This document shows, piece by piece, positions 25,805-33,749 of a DNA stretch of 64,000 nucleotides. The translations under genes were made by a program, and so were the position numbers. The stretch's first letter is position 1. Each line of letters opens with the position of its first letter. The stretch comes from JACCSI01 sp963815285 (GTDB lineage: Bacteria > Acidobacteriota > Vicinamibacteria > Vicinamibacterales > UBA2999): positions 62,001 to 126,000 of the forward strand of contig CAWFGB010000001.1 in the NCBI GenBank assembly GCA_963815285.1, in the 5' to 3' direction. Below the pieces are notes generated by a model that did not search any database, had not been told where the DNA came from, and saw only the letters and a program-made list of their open reading frames with translations.

Positions 25805-26755
25805 ATGAAGCTGGCTGCCGTTCTCCACCCCAACGCCCGATCGATTGACGTAGTCGTCATCGGCGAAAACAGCATGGACCTCGTGGCCACGGTAGCCGAA
25901 TACCCGCGGCCGGATTCAAAGATCGCGCTCCGCGAGCTTGTGGAACAGCCCGGCGGGGAGGGCGCTGCCACGGCCGTTGGGCTCAGTCGCCTGGGCTGGC
26001 GCGCCAAATACATTGGTAGGTTTGGCGACGATCAGTGGGGAGAGCGTGGGCGAGGGGCGCTCGCCGCCGAGGGCGTGGACGTCGACGACTGCGTAACCGT
26101 CTCCGGGGTCACGAGTCGAATCGCCATCATCGTGGTCGACTCCTCATCAGGAAGTCGAACCGTGTTCTGGCAGCGCGGGCCAGAGCTGGCGGTGGAGCCC
26201 GGCGATCTCACAGACGATGTCCTGGGACGGGCGCGGCTGCTACTCGTGGGGAGTGACGATGTGCCGGCCATGATTTCGGCGGCGGGCCGGGCTCGAGGGC
26301 AGGATGTGCGGACGGTGGGGGACCTCGAACGGATCCACTCCGGAACCGACGCACTGTTGCGTGAATTGGATGTCGTGATTATGGCGGCCTCGTTCCCCGA
26401 AGCCTTTACCGGCATCTCGCCACTGGGCGCGGCGGTCCGGGCGGTGGCGGAGCATAGCGGAGCCGCGCTCACGTGCGTCACGTTGGGTGAGGAAGGTTGC
26501 CTGGCCTTGGTCGCGGGCCAGGAGATTCGCGTTCCCGCATTTCCCATTCGGCCCGTCGACACGACGGGCGCCGGGGATCTTTTCCGCGCGGGGTTCATTG
26601 CGCGCTGGCTGCAGGAGCCGGCGGGGCCGGACGTTGAAGGCCTGCTCCGCTACGCCACGGTCGTGGCGGCGCTCAACTGTCGTGGCCGTGGAGCCTGGGC
26701 GGGCGCCCCGCGGGCGTCGGAAGTAGACGAACTGCTGGGATCATGGCGGGGGTAG
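25805..26755 (+). CDS. PfkB-family carbohydrate kinase
   Basis: A ribokinase-fold sugar kinase of 316 residues. The N-terminal glycine motif is VEQPGGEGAATAVGLSRLG, and the C-terminal PfkB signature is DTTGAGDLFRAGF with catalytic base Asp258. The lid strands (FWQRGPEL) are present. The substrate (ribose, fructose, an adenosine-like sugar or other) cannot be told; no sugar transporter sits beside it. It lies divergent to lexA. The first dozen residues precede the conserved VVVIGENSMDLV strand and may be unneeded. Confidence 0.88.
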   Translation: MKLAAVLHPNARSIDVVVIGENSMDLVATVAEYPRPDSKIALRELVEQPGGEGAATAVGLSRLGWRAKYIGRFGDDQWGERGRGALAAEGVDVDDCVTVSGVTSRIAIIVVDSSSGSRTVFWQRGPELAVEPGDLTDDVLGRARLLLVGSDDVPAMISAAGRARGQDVRTVGDLERIHSGTDALLRELDVVIMAASFPEAFTGISPLGAAVRAVAEHSGAALTCVTLGEEGCLALVAGQEIRVPAFPIRPVDTTGAGDLFRAGFIARWLQEPAGPDVEGLLRYATVVAALNCRGRGAWAGAPRASEVDELLGSWRG

Positions 26756-26815
26756 CGCCTGATGGTTGTCTAACCTTTCGCCGCCGCCCCGGTCTAATCA
26801 AGTGCAAGGAGAGTC

Positions 26816-27433
26816 ATGCCCGAGAGGTCGCTGGCGAGCCCCTGGCCCCGTGTCGGGGCGGCGAACCAGGAATGGACGGTAAGGGTGGTTGAGCCCGAGC
26901 GGGACGATCGGGCGCTGGTGACGGCATCGCGGGCCGGCGACGGGGCCGCCTTTGACGAGATCGTCGAGCGCCATCGGCGTGCGATCTACCAGGTGTGCTT
27001 CCGTTTCGTGAATAACCACGAAGACGCTAGCGACCTGGCACAAGAGACATTCGTCAGGGCGTGGAAGGGGCTTGGCGACTTCAAAGGCCAGTCCGCCCTG
27101 TCCACATGGCTGTATCGCATTGCGGTCAACGTCTGCCTCAATCGCGTCAGCGCCAAGCGGCTGAAGGTCGAACCGCTCGACTCGGATCGGTTCATCGATC
27201 CGGCCGCCGAGTTGCCTGGCACCGACCTGTTTCGGCGGGAGCGGGCCGACGCCGTCCGGCGCGCCATCGCAGAACTGCCGGAGAAACAGCGCGCGACTCT
27301 GATTCTGCGCACGTATCATGAGATGTCCCATCAGGAGATCGCCGATGTGCTCGGCAACTCGGTCGGCGCCGTCAAAGCGAATTTTTTTCACGCGCTGGCG
27401 AATCTGAAGAAGATCCTGGGGAGCGAGCCATGA
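26816..27433 (+). CDS. ECF RNA polymerase sigma factor (RpoE-like)
   Basis: An extracytoplasmic-function sigma factor of 205 residues. Region 2 is DEIVERHRRAIYQVCFRFVN to SDLAQETFVRAWKGL and LSTWLYRIAVNVCLNR. Region 4 is LPEKQRATLILRTYHEMSHQEIADVLGNSVGAVKANFFHALANLKK. AAGGAG five bases before the ATG at 26816 fixes the start, although conserved sequence begins only around residue 35. It overlaps its anti-sigma partner gene by 4 bp. A small secreted Spy-like protein follows, suggesting an envelope stress cassette. Confidence 0.93.
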   Translation: MPERSLASPWPRVGAANQEWTVRVVEPERDDRALVTASRAGDGAAFDEIVERHRRAIYQVCFRFVNNHEDASDLAQETFVRAWKGLGDFKGQSALSTWLYRIAVNVCLNRVSAKRLKVEPLDSDRFIDPAAELPGTDLFRRERADAVRRAIAELPEKQRATLILRTYHEMSHQEIADVLGNSVGAVKANFFHALANLKKILGSEP

Positions 27434-28002
27434 CGCACCTCACCCCTGACGAAATCATCGACGCGGTGGAACACACCCTCGCTCCGGATCGGCGTGCGCA
27501 TCTAACCTCGTGCGCGGACTGCCGCAAGGAAACGGCGGATGTGGCCGCGATGCTGCGTGAGGCCGAATCCGTCACCACGTTTGAGCCCCCGCCGCTTTTC
27601 TGGGACCACTTTTCCGATCGCGTGCGTCGCGCCATCGCCGCTGAAGGCGGCGCGCCGGCGCGCACGCGGCGCTGGTTCGACTGGCCGGTGCTGGCGCCCT
27701 TTGCCGCGCTGGCGCTACTCGTGCTGGCGCTGGTGTCATTGGTGCCGCGACCGGTGACCCCTATCGATCAGTTGGCGAATGATACGCGGCCGGCAGGCAC
27801 CGAGCCTATTGACGGAGCTGAGAACGAAGACCGGTGGGCCATGATGTTCGATCTGGTTGGAGACGTGGATCTGGATTCGGTGGTCGATTCTGGTCTCCTG
27901 GGCCGTCCGGGAACCGCAGAGCGGGCGCTCGTGCATCTGACGTCCGGCGAGCAGGAAGAGCTCGTGCGGCTGCTGCGCGAAGAACTGCGGTCAGGGGGGT
28001 AA
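27430..28002 (+). CDS. Membrane anti-sigma factor with zinc-finger-like N-terminus
   Basis: The 190-residue product fits an anti-sigma partner for the ECF factor just upstream. Its N-terminus has the ZAS pattern His24-x3-Cys28-x2-Cys31 (HLTSCADC). A single membrane segment at about 85-105 (VLAPFAALALLVLALVSLV) follows a basic stretch, leaving the N-terminus in the cytoplasm and about 85 residues in the periplasm. The periplasmic part has no recognised sensor domain. The 4-bp overlap with the sigma gene supports equal production. Role inferred from architecture and position. Confidence 0.85.
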   Translation: MTHLTPDEIIDAVEHTLAPDRRAHLTSCADCRKETADVAAMLREAESVTTFEPPPLFWDHFSDRVRRAIAAEGGAPARTRRWFDWPVLAPFAALALLVLALVSLVPRPVTPIDQLANDTRPAGTEPIDGAENEDRWAMMFDLVGDVDLDSVVDSGLLGRPGTAERALVHLTSGEQEELVRLLREELRSGG

Positions 28003-28006
28003 CCTG

Positions 28007-28558
28007 GTGGTGTCGAGGTGCTCGCGTTGTGCGTTCGTGCTTCTCATGCTGTCGGTCGTGCCCGTTGCCGGCGCACAGGCCCAGCCACAGACGCCGCCTG
28101 CGTCGGGCGTACCCACCGATGACATGTCGCCGATGCAAGTGCACCAGCTGTTTGACGCGATGCTGGTCATGCAGGCGCAGGACGCGCTGGCGTTGTCAGA
28201 GCCGCAATACGCACAATTCGTCTCGCGCCTCAAGACGCTGCAGGATGCCCGGCGGCGTAATCAGCAGGAGCGCGTGCGGATGATCGCGGAGTTGCAGCGC
28301 ATGACCAACCCCCGCAGTCCCCAGCCGCCGGACGAGTCCGAGATCACCCGCCGCCTGAGCGCGCTCCAGGAACTCGAAGCGCGCCAGGCCGCCGAGCTCC
28401 GTCGCGCCTACAACGGGATCGACGAGGTGCTGAGCCCGCTCCAGCGGGCCCGCTTCCGCGTGCTCGAAGAGCAGACCGAGCGGCGCAAGCTCGAGCTCGT
28501 GGGACGCGCCCGACAGAACCAGCGACTCCCGGGTCGGAAACCGCCGGGCCGGCAGTAA
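28007..28558 (+). CDS. Secreted Spy/CpxP-like helical protein
   Basis: The 183-residue product has a signal peptide (about 1-24, ending AGAQA) and then an all-helical charged body: LSEPQYAQFVSRLKTLQDARRRNQQERVRMIAELQRM, later LSALQELEARQAAELRRAYNGIDEVLSPLQRARF. This LS-x-Q/LSPLQRARF pattern recalls periplasmic Spy/CpxP-type chaperones. With the sigma and anti-sigma genes upstream (gap 4 bp) it would be the stress-response output. GTG codons at 28007 and 28010 are both possible starts. Family assignment is by pattern only. Confidence 0.7.
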   Translation: MVSRCSRCAFVLLMLSVVPVAGAQAQPQTPPASGVPTDDMSPMQVHQLFDAMLVMQAQDALALSEPQYAQFVSRLKTLQDARRRNQQERVRMIAELQRMTNPRSPQPPDESEITRRLSALQELEARQAAELRRAYNGIDEVLSPLQRARFRVLEEQTERRKLELVGRARQNQRLPGRKPPGRQ

Positions 28559-28582
28559 CCGCGGCGCGGCGTCTTCGCGTTG

Positions 28583-28604
28583 GGCACTTGGCACCGAAGG
28601 CGCC
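28583..28604 (+). repeat. Dispersed repeat, partial copy (ACTTGGCACCGAAGGCGCC)
   Basis: This stretch shares ACTTGGC(A/G)CCGAAGGCGCC with the element before ridA at 59237-59256, and its complement resembles 59702-59720 before truA. In all three places it lies within about 100 bp upstream of a leaderless start. Confidence 0.55.
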
Positions 28605-28605
28605 G

Positions 28606-28611
28606 TACAAT
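28606..28611 (+). promoter_or_regulatory. -10 box TACAAT, leaderless start at 28618
   Basis: TACAAT ends exactly six bases before the ATG at 28618, so transcription is expected to begin on the A of the start codon. It supports ATG 28618 over the upstream in-frame codon at 28588. Confidence 0.6.
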
Positions 28612-28617
28612 GCATCC

Positions 28618-29202
28618 ATGAAGCTAGCTGCTGCGATAGCTCTTGCCGGCGTGCTCACGGCGGTTGCGGTCGCGAACCCCACGCGCGAGCAGGCAGCGAC
28701 GTTTCAGAAGAAGCTCGAGCAGATTCTGCTCAACAGCGAATCACGGAGCGATCGCGCCCGCGAGACGACGGTCACTGAAGGTGAAGTGAACTCGTACCTG
28801 CGCTTCAGTGCCGGCGACAAGGTGCCCGTTGGCGTGACAGAGCCTTTCATCGAGATCGCAGGCCAGGGGCGGCTAAACGGTCGCGCGATCGTGGACCTCG
28901 ACGTCATTCGACAGAAGCGAAGCAGCGGCGGATGGTTCGATCCCATGAGCTATCTGACCGGTCGTCTGCCGATCACCGCCACTGGCGTGCTCGAAACGCA
29001 CGAGGGCCGAGGCAGGTTCACGCTCGAGACTGCCGCGATCAGCGGCGTGCCCATCCCGAAGTCGTTCCTCCAGGAAATCGTCTCCTATTACAGCCGCAGC
29101 AGCGACTTTCCCAATGGCATCAACATCGACGACCCGTTCGACCTGCCCGCGGAGATTCAGAAAATCGATGTTCAGCCGGGGCGCGCCAACATCATTCAGT
29201 GA
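28618..29202 (+). CDS. Secreted protein of unknown function
   Basis: I do not recognise a family. The 194-residue product has a clean signal peptide (MKLAAAIALAGVLTAVAVANP). The mature part is rich in beta strands, with an FxLNSES-like helix, TVTEGEVNSYLRF, FIEIAGQGRLNGRAIVDLDV, ITATGVLETHEGRGRFTL and IPKSFLQEIVSYYS. That order (a helix, then strand pairs with alternating hydrophobics) recalls lipid- or ligand-binding periplasmic domains, but this is a guess. The frame opens ten codons earlier at 28588; the leaderless -10 favours 28618. Confidence 0.7.
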   Translation: MKLAAAIALAGVLTAVAVANPTREQAATFQKKLEQILLNSESRSDRARETTVTEGEVNSYLRFSAGDKVPVGVTEPFIEIAGQGRLNGRAIVDLDVIRQKRSSGGWFDPMSYLTGRLPITATGVLETHEGRGRFTLETAAISGVPIPKSFLQEIVSYYSRSSDFPNGINIDDPFDLPAEIQKIDVQPGRANIIQ

Positions 29203-29209
29203 CCGCCGC

Positions 29210-29258
29210 AGTTCAGAGCCCCTGGGTTTTGAACTGTAAATCTTGACGGTTTTGAACT
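29210..29258. repeat. TTTTGAACT repeat pair with hairpin, upstream of recG
   Basis: GGGTTTTGAACT (29224-29235) pairs with AGTTCAGAGCCC (29210-29221), including two G-T pairs, and a second copy GGTTTTGAACTG follows 23 bp downstream (TTTTGAACT at 29227 and 29250). The same word is found before ridA, truA and surE. Confidence 0.65.
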
Positions 29259-29260
29259 GA

Positions 29261-29266
29261 TACGAT
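29261..29266 (+). promoter_or_regulatory. -10 box TACGAT, leaderless GTG at 29273
   Basis: TACGAT ends six bases before the GTG at 29273, the start of the frame that encodes the expected RecG N-terminus. A TTGACG at 29243-29248 is only 12 bp away, too close to be its -35. Confidence 0.5.
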
Positions 29267-31400
29267 GCGTCTGTGTCGGGCGATTTACTGCACCTCTCGC
29301 TGCAGTACCCTGAAGGGCGTCGGCCCGCGCAAAGCAGCGGACCTCAAGAAGGCCGGGCTGCTCACCGTCGAAGATCTCCTTTTCCGCTTTCCCATTCGCT
29401 ACGAGGATCGCAGCCGGCTGCAGCCGATCGTGTCGGTCAAGCCAGGACAAACCGTGGCCGTCAGCGGCGAGGTGTTGTCGGCCACGCTGCAGTCAACGCG
29501 CCGCGCGGGGTTCCGGCTTTTCACCGCGTTGATTCAGGATGCGAGCGGGCAGATCCAGGCAGTGTGGCCGAACCAAGCGTTTCTCAAAGACGTCATCCGC
29601 GCACACACGCACGTGGTGCTCTACGGCAAAGCCGAGTACTGGGGGAGTCGTGGGATGCAGCTCACGGATCCCGAGTTCGAAATCCTTCGCACCGCCGACC
29701 TCTCCGGGCCACCGAGCACGGTTCCCGATGAAGCGCTCGGCATTCACACTGGCCGTATCGTCCCGGTGTACGAGCGGACGGGGAGCGTAACCACGAACAT
29801 GCAACGCAAGCTGGTGTGGGAGGCGTTGCAGCAACTGCCGGCGGAAATGTTCGACCCGGTGCCGGCGGACATTCGCGCGCGCGAGCGTTGGCCGTCCCGC
29901 GCCGAGGCCCTGCGCGCCGCCCACTTCCCGGAGAGCCACACGCCGATCGAGGCGCTCAACGCCTTTCGCACCCCAGCGCAGCAGCGGTTGATTTTCGAGG
30001 ACTTCTTCGTCTTTCAGACCGGGCTCGCCTTACGACGGCAGCAGAACGCGGAAGTGCGCAAGGCGCTGGTGTCCACGGTGGATGATCGCATTCGCCAGGC
30101 GGCGCGCACGATCCTGCCGTTCAGGCTGACCAACGGCCAGCGCGAGGCGCTCGCCGAGATCGTTGCGGACCTGCAGAAGCCATGGCCGATGCAGCGGCTC
30201 CTGCAAGGCGATGTCGGCGCGGGCAAAACGATTGTCGCGGTGCTGGCCGCACTGGTCGCCATGGAGAACGGGTTTCAGGTCGCCTTCATGGCGCCGACGG
30301 AAATCCTGGCCGAGCAACATTTGATCACGTTGACCAGATGGCTCGGCGCGTCGCGCCATCGCGTGGCGCTGCTGAGCGGAAAGATCACCGCGGCCGAACG
30401 TCGAACGCTCTTGCCGTCCATCGAACGCGGCGACATCCACCTGGTGGTGGGCACCCACGCGCTGGTGCAGGAGCAGGTCAAGTTCCGCGCGCTCGCCCTC
30501 GCGGTCATCGACGAACAACACCGCTTCGGCGTGCTGCAACGGGGCATGCTCGCCACCAAGGGGCTGCATCCCGACGTGCTGGTCATGACGGCCACACCAA
30601 TTCCGCGGACGCTGGCGCTCACCGAATGCGGCGACATGGAGGTGTCGATCATCCGCGACCTGCCGCCGGGACGAAAGCCGGTGCGCACCCTGGTCAAGCC
30701 CGACTCGCGCCGCGAAGACGTGTACGATCTGGTCCGCCACCAGGTGCAGGAGGGCCGGCAGGCCTACGTCATCTATCCACTCGTGGAGGAGTCGGAGAAG
30801 GTGGACCTGAAGGCGGCGACGGCGATGGCCGAACACCTCGCGCGCGATGTGTTCCCGGACCTGTCGGTGGCGCTGCTCCATGGGCGCATGAAGGGCGAGG
30901 AGAAAGAGCGCGTCATGCGGGCGTTTGTCGCAGGCACGTTGAACATCCTGGTCGCAACGACGGTGGTCGAGGTCGGCGTAGACGTGCCCAATGCGACGGT
31001 GATGGTGATCGAACATGCCGAACGCTTCGGGTTGTCACAGCTGCATCAGCTGCGCGGGCGCGTCGGCCGCGGACGCCACGAGTCGGTGTGCGTGCTCTTG
31101 TACCAATCGCCGTGGTCAGAGGAAGGCCGGGCGCGGCTCAAGGCGATGGCCGACACCAGCGACGGCTTCGTCATCGCGGAGAAGGATCTGCAGATTCGTG
31201 GGCCGGGCGACTTCTTCGGCACGCGCCAGCACGGGCTGCCACAGCTGCGTGCCGGCGACCTCACACGCGATGTGGAACTGCTAGAGTTGGCCTTCAGCGA
31301 AGCCCGCAAACGCGTGGACGAGCGAACGCTCTCGGAGGAGGAACGTCAGTACGTGCTCAACGTCTGGCAGCGTCAGTTTGGGCTGATCGCGGTTGGGTAG
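29265..31400 (+). CDS. recG: ATP-dependent DNA helicase RecG (open frame; N-terminus shifted)
   Basis: RecG reverses stalled forks and branch-migrates Holliday junctions. The 711-residue frame has the wedge/OB domain (about 60-190), then the helicase core: Walker A GDVGAGKTIVAVLA, motif II AVIDEQHRFGVLQ, motif III VMTATPIPRTLALT, and the C-terminal RVGRGRHESVC and TSDGFVIAEKDLQIRGPGDFFG. The first 15 residues of this frame (MRLCRAIYCTSRCST) are not RecG-like. The GTG at 29273 in another frame gives MSGDLLHLSLQY, which joins perfectly to LKGVGPRKAADL if one C of 29308-29310 is removed. So the listed start is probably not the native one. Confidence 0.93.
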   Translation: MRLCRAIYCTSRCSTLKGVGPRKAADLKKAGLLTVEDLLFRFPIRYEDRSRLQPIVSVKPGQTVAVSGEVLSATLQSTRRAGFRLFTALIQDASGQIQAVWPNQAFLKDVIRAHTHVVLYGKAEYWGSRGMQLTDPEFEILRTADLSGPPSTVPDEALGIHTGRIVPVYERTGSVTTNMQRKLVWEALQQLPAEMFDPVPADIRARERWPSRAEALRAAHFPESHTPIEALNAFRTPAQQRLIFEDFFVFQTGLALRRQQNAEVRKALVSTVDDRIRQAARTILPFRLTNGQREALAEIVADLQKPWPMQRLLQGDVGAGKTIVAVLAALVAMENGFQVAFMAPTEILAEQHLITLTRWLGASRHRVALLSGKITAAERRTLLPSIERGDIHLVVGTHALVQEQVKFRALALAVIDEQHRFGVLQRGMLATKGLHPDVLVMTATPIPRTLALTECGDMEVSIIRDLPPGRKPVRTLVKPDSRREDVYDLVRHQVQEGRQAYVIYPLVEESEKVDLKAATAMAEHLARDVFPDLSVALLHGRMKGEEKERVMRAFVAGTLNILVATTVVEVGVDVPNATVMVIEHAERFGLSQLHQLRGRVGRGRHESVCVLLYQSPWSEEGRARLKAMADTSDGFVIAEKDLQIRGPGDFFGTRQHGLPQLRAGDLTRDVELLELAFSEARKRVDERTLSEEERQYVLNVWQRQFGLIAVG
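29273..29310 (+). other. recG: RecG N-terminal codons in a shifted frame (apparent one-base insertion)
   Basis: Reading from GTG 29273 gives MSGDLLHLSLQY, then the frame diverges at CCC (29308-29310). Dropping one C restores LQYLKGVGPRKAADLKKAG, the standard RecG opening. Either the assembly has an extra base or this strain truly carries a shift that forces use of another start. Confidence 0.65.
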
Positions 31401-31413
31401 CCTCGTCGTCCCC

Positions 31414-31446
31414 TTCGTTCGCTTCGTGACGTTCGTGACGTTCGTG
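31414..31446. repeat. 9-bp tandem repeat before rsmD
   Basis: About 3.7 copies of a 9-bp unit: TTCGTTCGC, TTCGTGACG, TTCGTGACG, TTCGTG. It ends nine bases before the rsmD ATG and fills most of the 54-bp gap after recG. Confidence 0.6.
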
Positions 31447-31454
31447 TTATCGGA

Positions 31455-31994
31455 ATGCGGATAATTGCCGGTGCGTGCAAAGGGCGTCGCCTCAACGCCC
31501 CTACCTGGGACGGGCTGCGTCCCACGTCGGACAAGCTACGTGAAACGCTCTTCAACATCCTTGCCCCGCGCATCGAAGGTGCAGCCGTGCTCGATGTGTT
31601 TGCGGGCACCGGCGCCGTCGGGCTCGAGAGCCTGAGCCGTGGCGCGTCGCGTGCTGTGTTCATCGAGCAGGATCGGCGTGCCGCCGAGTTGATTTCCACC
31701 AATGCGGCGCTCTGCGGCGTCGAGAATCGCTGTGTTATCATCCGCGACAGGGCCGAACGCGCGCTCACCCGACAAGGAGTCGATGGGGTGTTCGAGGTGA
31801 TCGTGCTCGATCCACCTTACGATTTCGAGCCGCTCGGCCAAGTGCTGGACGCCGCCGTCGGCCATCTCGCTCCGGGGGGCGTGTTGATCCTGGAGCATGC
31901 GCATCGACGCGCGGTGCCGGCCGTGGCCGGCGCGCGCCAGACACGCACCGTGCGTTCCGGCGACAGCGCGTTGACGATGATCGAGCGAATCTGA
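31455..31994 (+). CDS. rsmD: 16S rRNA guanine(966)-N2-methyltransferase
   Basis: RsmD methylates G966 of 16S rRNA on the 30S subunit. The 179-residue product shows the typical start MRIIAGACKGRRLNAP, then RPTSDKLRETLFNIL, SAM motif VLDVFAGTGAVGLESLSRGA, and catalytic VLDPPYDF. Length and motif order are standard. It is followed 27 bp later by coaD, a common gene pair across bacteria. Specificity for position 966 is inferred from family. Confidence 0.94.
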   Translation: MRIIAGACKGRRLNAPTWDGLRPTSDKLRETLFNILAPRIEGAAVLDVFAGTGAVGLESLSRGASRAVFIEQDRRAAELISTNAALCGVENRCVIIRDRAERALTRQGVDGVFEVIVLDPPYDFEPLGQVLDAAVGHLAPGGVLILEHAHRRAVPAVAGARQTRTVRSGDSALTMIERI

Positions 31995-32021
31995 GATCAG
32001 GAAGACGGCACAGTCCCGACC

Positions 32022-32546
32022 ATGTCTAGCGCGCCGCATATCGCCGTGTTTCCTGGTTCGTTCGATCCGCTAACCAGCGGACACGTGGACATCATCGAAC
32101 GCGGCCGTTTCATCTTCGACAAGGTCATCGTCTCGGTGCTCATCAACCGCGACAAGACGCCGCTCTTCACCACCGACGAGCGGGTCGCGATGATCCGCGA
32201 CGTCTTCAGCGGTGATGCCGATGTCGAAGTGGACACGTTCGACGGGCTGCTCGTGGAATACGCGCAGCGCAAGGGCGCGCGGGCCATCATCCGGGGCCTT
32301 CGCGCCGTCTCCGACTTCGAGTACGAGTTCCAGATGGCGCTAATGAACCGTCGTCTCAACCACCATCTAGAAACCGTGTTTCTGATGCCAGCCGAGCAGT
32401 ACACCTACACGAGCTCGCGCCTGATCAAGGAAGTGTTCATGTTGGGCGGTGCCGTCAACGGATTGGTCCCGCCGATTGTCGAAGAACGCCTGCAGCAGAA
32501 GCAGGCCAGTCTGCGCAATCCGGCCGCCGGGCCACGGAGGGCATAG
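32022..32546 (+). CDS. coaD: Phosphopantetheine adenylyltransferase
   Basis: CoaD makes dephospho-CoA from 4'-phosphopantetheine and ATP. The 174-residue product has the nucleotidyltransferase motif GSFDPLTSGHVDII, the ligand loop GLLVEYAQRKGARAIIRGLRAVSDFEYE, and the ISSTxIKE-like motif as YTSSRLIKEV. The C-terminal ten residues are unconserved. It follows rsmD and precedes an aminotransferase by 6 bp. Confidence 0.95.
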   Translation: MSSAPHIAVFPGSFDPLTSGHVDIIERGRFIFDKVIVSVLINRDKTPLFTTDERVAMIRDVFSGDADVEVDTFDGLLVEYAQRKGARAIIRGLRAVSDFEYEFQMALMNRRLNHHLETVFLMPAEQYTYTSSRLIKEVFMLGGAVNGLVPPIVEERLQQKQASLRNPAAGPRRA

Positions 32547-32552
32547 GTCTCG

Positions 32553-33749
32553 ATGCTAGCCAGTCGCATGTCCCGTGTGGCTCCCTCGCCAACGCTGCGC
32601 GTCACGGCCGACGCCGATCGCCTGCGCCGCCAGGGTGTCGATATCGTCGATCTCGGCGCCGGCGAACCCGATTTTCCGACGCCCGAGCACATCAAGGCCG
32701 CGGCCATCGATGCCATCGCGCACGACTTCACGAAGTACACGCCGTCGGCCGGAATCATGGAGCTGCGGCAGGCGATCTGCGATCGCTACCGCGTGGACTA
32801 CGGTGTCGAGTTCCGCCCCGAGGAAACCATCGCGACCGCCGGCGCCAAGCAGGCGCTCTACAACGCTGCGCTCGCGCTCTTCGAGGAAGGTGACGAGGTC
32901 ATCACGCACGCGCCCTACTGGCCGACGATCCCCGAACAGATCAAGCTCGCCGGTGCCGCCCCCGTGATCGTGCATACGCACAGCGAGGACGGGTTCGCGA
33001 TCCACGCCGATGCCGTGCTGGCCGCCATCACTCCGCGCACGAAGGGCATCGTCATCAACTCGCCGTGCAACCCTACCGGGGCGCTCATCTCAGACGACGC
33101 GATGACGGCAATTGCCGACGCGGCCGCCGAGCGGGGTCTCTGGGTGATTGCGGATGTCACCTACGAGAAGCTGGTTTACGACAACCATTCGCACAACCTG
33201 GTGCGCATCCTCGTCGAGCGCCATCGCGACCGCTCGGTGATCTGCAGCGCGACGTCGAAGGCCTATGCCATGACCGGCTGGCGTTGCGGCTGGGCGATCG
33301 CCCCAGCCAAGGCCATTACTGCGTTCAACGCCATCCAAGGACACGCGACGTCCAACGTGACGTCGATCACGCAGAAGGCCGCGCTCGCCGCGCTCACCGG
33401 ACCGCAGGACGGCGTGACGATGATGCTCAACGAATACCGGACGCGCCGGGACCGGGTGTGGGAATGGCTCACCGAGGATCCGCGGTTCACGTGCGTCAAG
33501 CCACTGGGTGCGTTTTATCTCTTCCCGTACTGCGCCGAGGCGCTCGAGCCCGCCGGCGTGCGGACGACGGCGGAGTTTGCCGAAGCGTTGTTGCACGAGG
33601 CTCGCGTGGCCGTCACGGCCGGCGAGGGCTTTGACGCGCCCGGCTACTTCCGGATCTGGTACGCCACGTCACTCGATCGACTGCGCGAAGGGGTCACCCG
33701 CATCCACGACTTCGTTCGCCGCCGCGAACGAGGGCGCGTCGCCGTGTGA
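32553..33749 (+). CDS. PLP-dependent aspartate aminotransferase family enzyme
   Basis: A fold-type I class I aminotransferase of 398 residues. It has DLGAGEPDFPTPEHI, the helix TKYTPSAGIMELRQAI, the loop NSPCNPTGALI, and the PLP lysine in SATSKAYAMTGWRCGW followed by the phosphate-binding arginine. This pattern is that of AspC-type Igamma/Ibeta aspartate aminotransferases, which also act on other amino acids or prephenate. Nothing here decides the donor. Its stop overlaps the next gene's start by 4 bp. Confidence 0.9.
   Translation: MLASRMSRVAPSPTLRVTADADRLRRQGVDIVDLGAGEPDFPTPEHIKAAAIDAIAHDFTKYTPSAGIMELRQAICDRYRVDYGVEFRPEETIATAGAKQALYNAALALFEEGDEVITHAPYWPTIPEQIKLAGAAPVIVHTHSEDGFAIHADAVLAAITPRTKGIVINSPCNPTGALISDDAMTAIADAAAERGLWVIADVTYEKLVYDNHSHNLVRILVERHRDRSVICSATSKAYAMTGWRCGWAIAPAKAITAFNAIQGHATSNVTSITQKAALAALTGPQDGVTMMLNEYRTRRDRVWEWLTEDPRFTCVKPLGAFYLFPYCAEALEPAGVRTTAEFAEALLHEARVAVTAGEGFDAPGYFRIWYATSLDRLREGVTRIHDFVRRRERGRVAV

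Noticed and set aside
29243..29266. TTGACG/TACGAT as a full recG promoter
   Set aside because: The spacer is only 12 bp; the -10 is kept, the -35 is not.
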